From: Pseudomonadota bacterium
Lineage (GTDB): Bacteria; Pseudomonadota; Gammaproteobacteria; Xanthomonadales; Xanthomonadaceae
DNA: 8,879 bases
Direction: 5' to 3'
Assembly (NCBI GenBank): GCA_023393895.1
Contig: JAEXBT010000185.1
Coordinates: 1 to 8,879 of the forward strand
The number at the start of each line of letters is the position of its first letter. The stretch's first letter is position 1. Positions 5,237 through 8,879 of the stretch are shown here, one piece after another. The notes below the pieces were generated by a model. It was not told the origin of the DNA and made no database searches. It worked only from the letters and a program-made list of their open reading frames with translations. The position numbers were made by a program, and so were the translations under genes.

Positions 5237-6324
5237 GGGGCGGATTCCGTTGTGCGGGATGCCGGGAGCTGCGGCCGTTCGTACCAGCCGCGGCTGCGAT
5301 TGACGAGATGCACCACCGAGAGCATCACCGGCACCTCGACCAGCACGCCGACCACGGTGGCGAGTGCGGCGCCAGAGTGCACCCCGAACAGGGCGATGGC
5401 GGCGGCAACCGCGAGTTCGAAGAAGTTGCTGGCGCCGATCAGCGCCGACGGCCCGGCCACGCAATGCGGCACCCGGAGCCGGCGATTGAGCCAATAGGCC
5501 AGCCCGGCGTTGAGATAGACCTGGAACAGGATCGGCACCGCCAGCAGCGCGATCACCAGTGGCTGCCGCACCACCTGCTGGCCTTGGAAGGCGAACAGCA
5601 GGACCAGCGTCAGCAGCAACGCGGCCAGCGACCATGGGTTGAGGCGAGCCAGGACGCGCTGCAGTGCGGCTTCGCCGCCGCGCGCGAGTAGCCAGCGTCG
5701 CCAGGCCATGGCCAGCAGCACCGGCACCACGATGTAGAGCAGGACGGACAGCAACAGGGTCTGCCACGGCACGGTGATCGAGGAAACACCGAGCAGCAGC
5801 GCGACGATCGGCGCGAACGCCACCACCATGATCGCGTCGTTCAGCGCGACCTGCGACAGGGTGAACTCCGCATCGCCATCGCACAGCCGGCTCCAGACGA
5901 AGACCATTGCCGTGCACGGTGCGGCCGCGAGCAGGATGAGGCCGGCGATGTAGCTGTCGATCTGTCCGGCCGGCAGCCAGCGCGCGAACAGCACGCGCAG
6001 GAACAGCCACGCCAGCAGGGCCATGGAGAACGGCTTGACCAGCCAGTTGACGCCGAGCGTGACTCCGATGCCGCGCCAGTGGCGGCCGACCTGGCGCAGC
6101 GCACCGAAGTCGATCCGCAGCAGCATCGGGATGATCATCACCCAGACCAGCAGCGCCACCGGCAGGTTGACCCGCGCCACTTCCATGCCGGCGATTGCTG
6201 CAAACGGCCCCGGCAATGCCCAGCCGAGGAGGGTGCCGACGAGGATGCAGCCGAGCACCCACCAGGTCAGGTTGCGCTCGAAGGCGCCCATGCGGGAGCC
6301 GAGGGTGGCTTGTGGCGTGTTCAT
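5233..6324 (-). CDS. acr3: Arsenite efflux permease, ACR3 family
   Basis: Inner-membrane arsenite (and possibly antimonite) exporter of the bile/arsenite/riboflavin transporter superfamily, driven by the proton gradient. The 363-residue protein is hydrophobic, with about ten membrane helices. It carries the diagnostic ACR3 segment AAAPCTAMVFVWS with the essential Cys137, followed by LNDAIMV (161-167), and the conserved GASNFFELAVAAAIALFG (297-314) with Glu303. This identifies ACR3 rather than the unrelated E. coli-type ArsB, even though such genes are often labelled arsB. An N-terminal extension beginning at 6357 would lie inside arsR; ATG 6324 overlaps the arsR stop as ATGA and has a GAGG just upstream, so it is chosen. 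The 3' end likewise overlaps arsC by 4 nt. The protein looks intact. Confidence 0.96.
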   Translation of the reverse strand: MNTPQATLGSRMGAFERNLTWWVLGCILVGTLLGWALPGPFAAIAGMEVARVNLPVALLVWVMIIPMLLRIDFGALRQVGRHWRGIGVTLGVNWLVKPFSMALLAWLFLRVLFARWLPAGQIDSYIAGLILLAAAPCTAMVFVWSRLCDGDAEFTLSQVALNDAIMVVAFAPIVALLLGVSSITVPWQTLLLSVLLYIVVPVLLAMAWRRWLLARGGEAALQRVLARLNPWSLAALLLTLVLLFAFQGQQVVRQPLVIALLAVPILFQVYLNAGLAYWLNRRLRVPHCVAGPSALIGASNFFELAVAAAIALFGVHSGAALATVVGVLVEVPVMLSVVHLVNRSRGWYERPQLPASRTTESAP

Positions 6325-6650
6325 GCCGCCTCGCATCCGCGCGCGGCCGGGGCGCACAGCGAGGCATCGCCGCCGCAGCAGTTCTCGCCGAGGAAGGCCA
6401 CCAGTGCGTCCATGGTGTCGAAGCGGGCCACGTAGCGGATCGCGCGGCCTTCGCGCAGGGCATCGATCAGCCCGGCCTGGGCCAGGGTCTTGAGGTGGAA
6501 CGAGAGCGTGTTGGCGGGGATGCCGAGGCGGATGCTCAACTCGCCCGGGAAATCCCCGCCGGGCCCGGCTTCGACCAGCCGGCGGAACAACGCCAGCCGC
6601 GAGGGCTGGGCAAGGGCGGCAAGGGCACGAACGGCGGCTTCGGGTTCCAT
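6321..6650 (-). CDS. arsR: ArsR-family arsenite-responsive repressor
   Basis: Winged-helix repressor of the SmtB/ArsR family that leaves its operator when it binds As(III) or Sb(III). The 109-residue protein has the usual core: helix 1-2 (ALAQPSRLALFRRLVEAG), the recognition helix-turn-helix (LSIRLGIPANTLSFHLKTL, about 38-56) and the beta-wing (REGRAIRYVARF). It lacks the ELCVCDL metal site in the DNA-binding helix typical of the E. coli type. Instead it ends with Cys91, Cys92 and Cys98 (ENCCGGDASLC), the same CC-X5-C spacing as the Cys95/96/102 site of Acidithiobacillus ferrooxidans ArsR. It is first in the operon and autoregulated by inference: a perfect inverted repeat covers its start codon. 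Upstream Shine-Dalgarno is poor. Confidence 0.95.
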   Translation of the reverse strand: MEPEAAVRALAALAQPSRLALFRRLVEAGPGGDFPGELSIRLGIPANTLSFHLKTLAQAGLIDALREGRAIRYVARFDTMDALVAFLGENCCGGDASLCAPAARGCEAA

Positions 6651-6664
6651 GATTCCAGAATCAT
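6649..6664 (-). promoter_or_regulatory. Candidate ArsR operator over the arsR start codon
   Basis: A perfect 16-bp inverted repeat, ATGATTC-CA-GAATCAT on the + strand, has 7-bp arms and a 2-nt centre. It includes two bases of the arsR start codon and the whole 5' leader next to it, about 17 bp downstream of the candidate -10. A bound repressor would block initiation or early elongation. ArsR proteins bind as dimers to AT-rich dyads close to their own promoters, so this is the best operator candidate here. Confidence 0.6.
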
Positions 6665-6680
6665 CGAAATGTGTGGCAGG

Positions 6681-6709
6681 ATGATGACGCTGCGGCGCCC
6701 GCCGGTCAA
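6681..6709 (-). promoter_or_regulatory. Sigma-70-like promoter of the ars operon
   Basis: On the minus strand, TTGACC (-35, + strand 6704-6709; five of six consensus bases) and CATCAT (-10, 6681-6686; four of six) are separated by exactly 17 nt. The start site would be near 6674, giving a leader of about 25 nt. The -35 lies in its own small dyad (CCGGT-CA-ACCGG, 6702-6713). Confidence 0.6.
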
Positions 6710-6731
6710 CCGGGTCTGCCAGAGGGGACGC

Positions 6732-6968
6732 TCAGGTGCGGAAGTAGGGCTCGACCGTGCCCTTGATCTTCATCGTCATCGGCTGGCCGCGGCGATCCAG
6801 CGCGCGGCCCATCGCCACCCGCACCCAGCCTTCGCTGACGCAGTATTCCTCCACGTTCTGCCGCTCCTCGCCGTTGAAGCGGATGCCGATGCCGCGCTCG
6901 AGCAGGGCTTCGTCATAGAACTTGCTGCGCGGGTCATTGCACAGGCGGTCGGGAGGCGTGTCGGACAT
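6732..6968 (-). CDS. DUF3297 family protein
   Basis: A 78-residue soluble protein of the DUF3297 family, small conserved proteobacterial proteins without a known function. The whole length fits the family: MSDTPPDRLCNDPRS at the start, ERGIGIRFNGEERQNVEEYC (24-43), SEGWVRVAMGRALDRRGQP (45-63) and the KIKGTVEPYF end. No signal peptide or membrane segment is seen. There is no convincing Shine-Dalgarno upstream of the ATG. The open frame continues far upstream, but that part is antisense to the transpeptidase gene and is spurious. The gene is divergent from the transpeptidase gene and lies 81 nt upstream of arsR on the same strand; the ars promoter is within that gap, so the ars operon is probably independent. 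Confidence 0.88.
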   Translation of the reverse strand: MSDTPPDRLCNDPRSKFYDEALLERGIGIRFNGEERQNVEEYCVSEGWVRVAMGRALDRRGQPMTMKIKGTVEPYFRT

Positions 6969-7095
6969 GGCGATGGCGCGAAGTGGCTGAATCGAAAGGA
7001 TAAGCCCTGCCGGGCCGTCCGTGGCTTCGAACGCCGGGTCTGGCATCATTTTCACCTGACTGCGGCGGGCCGTCCGCCAGCATGAAGCATTCATC

Positions 7096-7100
7096 GAGGA
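7096..7100 (+). promoter_or_regulatory. Shine-Dalgarno supporting a GTG start
   Basis: GAGGA lies 6 nt upstream of GTG 7107. This spacing, and the signal peptide that follows, fix the start of the transpeptidase gene at a GTG. The same GAGGA with 6-nt spacing occurs before the next gene (8318-8322). Confidence 0.75.
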
Positions 7101-7106
7101 TCCGCC

Positions 7107-8315
7107 GTGCCGCGCCTGACCGTACTTTCGTTTGCCGCTGTCCTGACCCTGGCGATCGCCTTGCCGCTGCAGGCGCAGCAGCCACCGAAGCCGCAAGTCC
7201 CACCGGAGCCGGTGTCGCCGCAGGCCGATCCGCCGCCTGCACCGCCCGCGCCGCCGGCCCCGTCGCTGCCGCCTCCGCCGACCGAGCCCGCGCAGGTGCC
7301 CGCCGAGCCTGCCACCCCGACGGAGATTCCGCCGCCTGCGCCGCCCGCCGGCGAGCAGGTCCCGGTGCAGGACGAACAGCCGTTGCCGGAGCAGAGCGAA
7401 CTGCCGCCCTCGCCGCCGGCCGAACCGCTGCCGCCGCCGACTGGCCCGGTCGCGCCTGACCTGCGCACCGAGCGCACCGGGGTAATCGGTCTGCTGCGTG
7501 CACAGGTGTTGCTGGACCGCAGCTGGATGTCGCCGGGCGAGATCGACGGCCGTCCCGGGACCAACACCGCACGGGCGATCGGTGGCTTCCAGCGCATGTC
7601 CGGGCTGCCGGTGACGGGACATCTGGATGAAGCGACCTGGACGGCGCTGGAACAGCGCGGGCCGGCGCTGGTCAAGTACACGCTGACCGCCGATGACGTG
7701 AAGGGCCCGTTCCGCGCCATCCCTGGCAGCATGTACGGCAAGGCCAAGTTGCCGGCACTTTCCTACGGGAACGTGGGCGAGGCGCTGGGCGAGAAGTTCC
7801 ACATCCGCCCGGCCGCGCTGGAGATGCTCAACCCGGGCAAGGACCTCTCGGCACCAGGCACCGAAATCATCGTGCCCAACGTGCGCGACATTCCCGGGCT
7901 GCCGCAGGCCACGCGGATTGTGGTGTCGGAGGCGGCCAAGCTGCTCATGCTGATCAACCCGCAGGGCAAGGTCTACGCGCAATTCCCGGTCACCACCGGC
8001 AGCGAGCGCGACCCGTTGCCGATCGGCCAGTGGGAGCTGCGCAGCGTGGCCAAGAACCCGCACTACAACTACAACCCGAAGCTGTTCAAGGGCGCGAAGC
8101 CCGGCCCGCTGGCGACGCTGCCGCCGGGCCCGAACAGCCCGGTCGGGGTGATGTGGATGGGGTTGTCCAAGCCGCATTACGGCATCCACGGCACGCCCGA
8201 ACCCGGCAGCATCAGCAAGACCCATTCGAACGGCTGCATCCGGATGACCAACTGGTCGGTGCTGCAGGTGTCCGAGGCCGTCAGCCGAGGCACGCCGGTC
8301 ACCCTGATTCCCTGA
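7107..8315 (+). CDS. Secreted L,D-transpeptidase (YkuD domain) with proline-rich stalk
   Basis: A 402-residue exported enzyme. Residues 1-23 are a Sec signal peptide (cleavage after LQA). Residues 24-116 are very rich in Pro, Glu and Ala, an extended stalk. Residues about 122-183 form a PG_binding_1-like domain (LLRAQVLLDRSWMSPGEIDG, ARAIGGFQRMSGLPVTGHLD). A LysM-like segment follows (about 219-258, FHIRPAALEMLNPGKDL then GTEIIVPN). The YkuD domain spans about 268-402 with His361 (YGIHGTPEP) and catalytic Cys377 in HSNGCIRM. Such enzymes make meso-DAP to meso-DAP (3-3) cross-links or attach proteins to peptidoglycan in the periplasm; which applies here is not visible. The TTG/ATG-free upstream region and a well-placed GAGGA support the GTG start. 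It is followed 13 nt later by an M23 peptidase gene, likely in one operon. All catalytic residues are present. Confidence 0.93.
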   Translation: MPRLTVLSFAAVLTLAIALPLQAQQPPKPQVPPEPVSPQADPPPAPPAPPAPSLPPPPTEPAQVPAEPATPTEIPPPAPPAGEQVPVQDEQPLPEQSELPPSPPAEPLPPPTGPVAPDLRTERTGVIGLLRAQVLLDRSWMSPGEIDGRPGTNTARAIGGFQRMSGLPVTGHLDEATWTALEQRGPALVKYTLTADDVKGPFRAIPGSMYGKAKLPALSYGNVGEALGEKFHIRPAALEMLNPGKDLSAPGTEIIVPNVRDIPGLPQATRIVVSEAAKLLMLINPQGKVYAQFPVTTGSERDPLPIGQWELRSVAKNPHYNYNPKLFKGAKPGPLATLPPGPNSPVGVMWMGLSKPHYGIHGTPEPGSISKTHSNGCIRMTNWSVLQVSEAVSRGTPVTLIP

Positions 8316-8328
8316 GCGAGGACGCGCG

Positions 8329-8879
8329 ATGAGCGAGGAAGACCGCATCGAACCGACTGCACCACCCGCCGCCGAGCCGCGCGTCATCGAACGCCGTGTG
8401 GTCGAGCGTCGCGGGGCCGGCGTGTTTCGCCAGTTCCTGCTGTTCCTGGCCGGCCTGCTGGTCGGCGCCAACGGCGTCTATTACTGGATGCAGCGCGATG
8501 CACAGCGCAACGTGGCCGCGCAGGCGACGCCGGCCGAAGCGCTGCCCGCCCCCGGCCGCACGCCCGCTCCGGCGGCCCCGGCCGCAGCGCCGGCGAGCAT
8601 CATCGTCGATCCGCACGGCAGCGAGCCGCCGGCAAACGTGCAGCCGGTCGCGGCGCCCCAACCCGGCCCGGGCGTCGGCCCGGCCCCCGGCAGCCTCGCC
8701 ATCCCGGTGCAGAACGTCCAGGCCGCCCAGCTCATTGACACCTTCAGCCAGGCGCGCGGCGACAACCGGGTGCACGACGCGATTGATATCATGGCGCCGG
8801 CCGGCACGCCGGTGGTCGCGGCCACGGACGGCAAGGTCGTCAAGCTGTTCGAAAGCAAGGCCGGCGGCACCACGCTCTA
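8329..8879 (+). CDS. M23 (LytM-type) peptidase with N-terminal membrane anchor, 3' end cut off
   Basis: The first 183 codons of a longer gene that continues past the window. A charged cytoplasmic N-terminus (1-31, ending in an RRVVERRG run) leads to one membrane helix (about 33-53, FRQFLLFLAGLLVGANGVYY). A low-complexity Ala/Pro linker (64-120) follows, then the start of a peptidase M23 domain from about 124. His149 and Asp153 in RVHDAIDIMAPAGTPVVAA form the HxxxD half of the zinc site; the distal HxH would be outside the window. Family members are zinc endopeptidases cutting peptidoglycan cross-links, or inactive LytM-type activators of amidases. The first zinc ligands are intact here. GAGGA at 8318-8322, 6 nt before ATG 8329, and the 13-nt gap after the transpeptidase stop indicate one operon. 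Confidence 0.9.
   Translation, partial: MSEEDRIEPTAPPAAEPRVIERRVVERRGAGVFRQFLLFLAGLLVGANGVYYWMQRDAQRNVAAQATPAEALPAPGRTPAPAAPAAAPASIIVDPHGSEPPANVQPVAAPQPGPGVGPAPGSLAIPVQNVQAAQLIDTFSQARGDNRVHDAIDIMAPAGTPVVAATDGKVVKLFESKAGGTTL

Noticed and set aside
5221..5303. A perfect AAGGAGG followed by ATG on the + strand at 5235, opening a short frame antisense to the arsC/acr3 junction
   Set aside because: It encodes only 22 residues without similarity to anything recognised, and the AAGGAGG is simply the complement of the arsC codons for His-Pro-Pro-Tyr. It is probably chance.
4238..5497. A 419-codon open frame on the + strand across the secreted protein, arsC and part of acr3
   Set aside because: It is the antisense shadow of genes with diagnostic motifs on the other strand, and its product shows no domain.
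4211..6731. Possibility that the ars operon lies on an integrated mobile element
   Set aside because: No integrase, transposase, flanking repeat, target duplication or change in base composition is visible. xerC here is the housekeeping recombinase in its usual gene neighbourhood, not an element integrase.
7062..7080. GGCGG-GCCGT-CCGCC inverted repeat upstream of the transpeptidase gene
   Set aside because: Only 5-bp arms of pure G/C in a GC-rich region; no regulator or terminator context supports it.
6969..8471. Minus-strand open frame upstream of and continuous with the DUF3297 gene
   Set aside because: The conserved family begins at the ATG at 6968; the upstream part is an antisense translation of the transpeptidase gene rich in Arg, Gly and His.

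Overview
This GC-rich window of dense, short-spaced genes looks like a chromosomal segment of a gammaproteobacterium of the Xanthomonadaceae/Lysobacteraceae type (Lysobacter, Luteimonas, Pseudoxanthomonas or a relative). That placement is inferred from gene order and codon style, not from a search. The order lptM - dapF - DUF484 - xerC matches the E. coli yifL-dapF-yigA-xerC order. No mobile element, tRNA, rRNA or CRISPR array was seen.

Left part, + strand (1-4234): the last 118 codons of an oligopeptidase B (ptrB) end at a strong intrinsic terminator. A YbaN-like DUF454 membrane protein follows. Next is a compact housekeeping run: LptM-type lipoprotein, diaminopimelate epimerase DapF, a DUF484 GAF-like protein (ATGA overlap with dapF) and tyrosine recombinase XerC. 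Behind xerC lies a less ordinary two-gene unit: a 90-aa protein with a C-X2-C-X8-C-X3-C cluster, overlapping by 13 nt a hemerythrin-fold protein. A perfect TTGAC-N4-GTCAA palindrome of Crp/Fnr/FixK type spans the xerC stop codon just before this unit, suggesting oxygen- or nitric-oxide-linked control.

Middle part, - strand (4250-6968): a secreted 144-aa protein of unknown function, then an arsenic resistance operon transcribed right to left as arsR - ACR3-type arsenite permease - arsC, with both junctions being 4-nt ATGA overlaps. ArsR carries a CC-X5-C C-terminal metalloid site. The operon has a good sigma-70-like promoter and a perfect 16-bp inverted repeat over the arsR start codon, the likely operator. 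ArsC reduces arsenate to arsenite, the permease expels it, and ArsR derepresses when it binds arsenite. Upstream of the operon is a small DUF3297 protein.

Right part, + strand (7107-8879): a secreted L,D-transpeptidase with a long proline-rich stalk, a peptidoglycan-binding domain and a YkuD catalytic domain is followed 13 nt later by an inner-membrane-anchored M23 (LytM-type) peptidase that runs off the window. Together they look like a small cell-wall remodelling operon.

The points most worth a second look are the Cys4/hemerythrin cassette with its Fnr-like box, the arsR operator over the start codon, and the transpeptidase/M23 pair.
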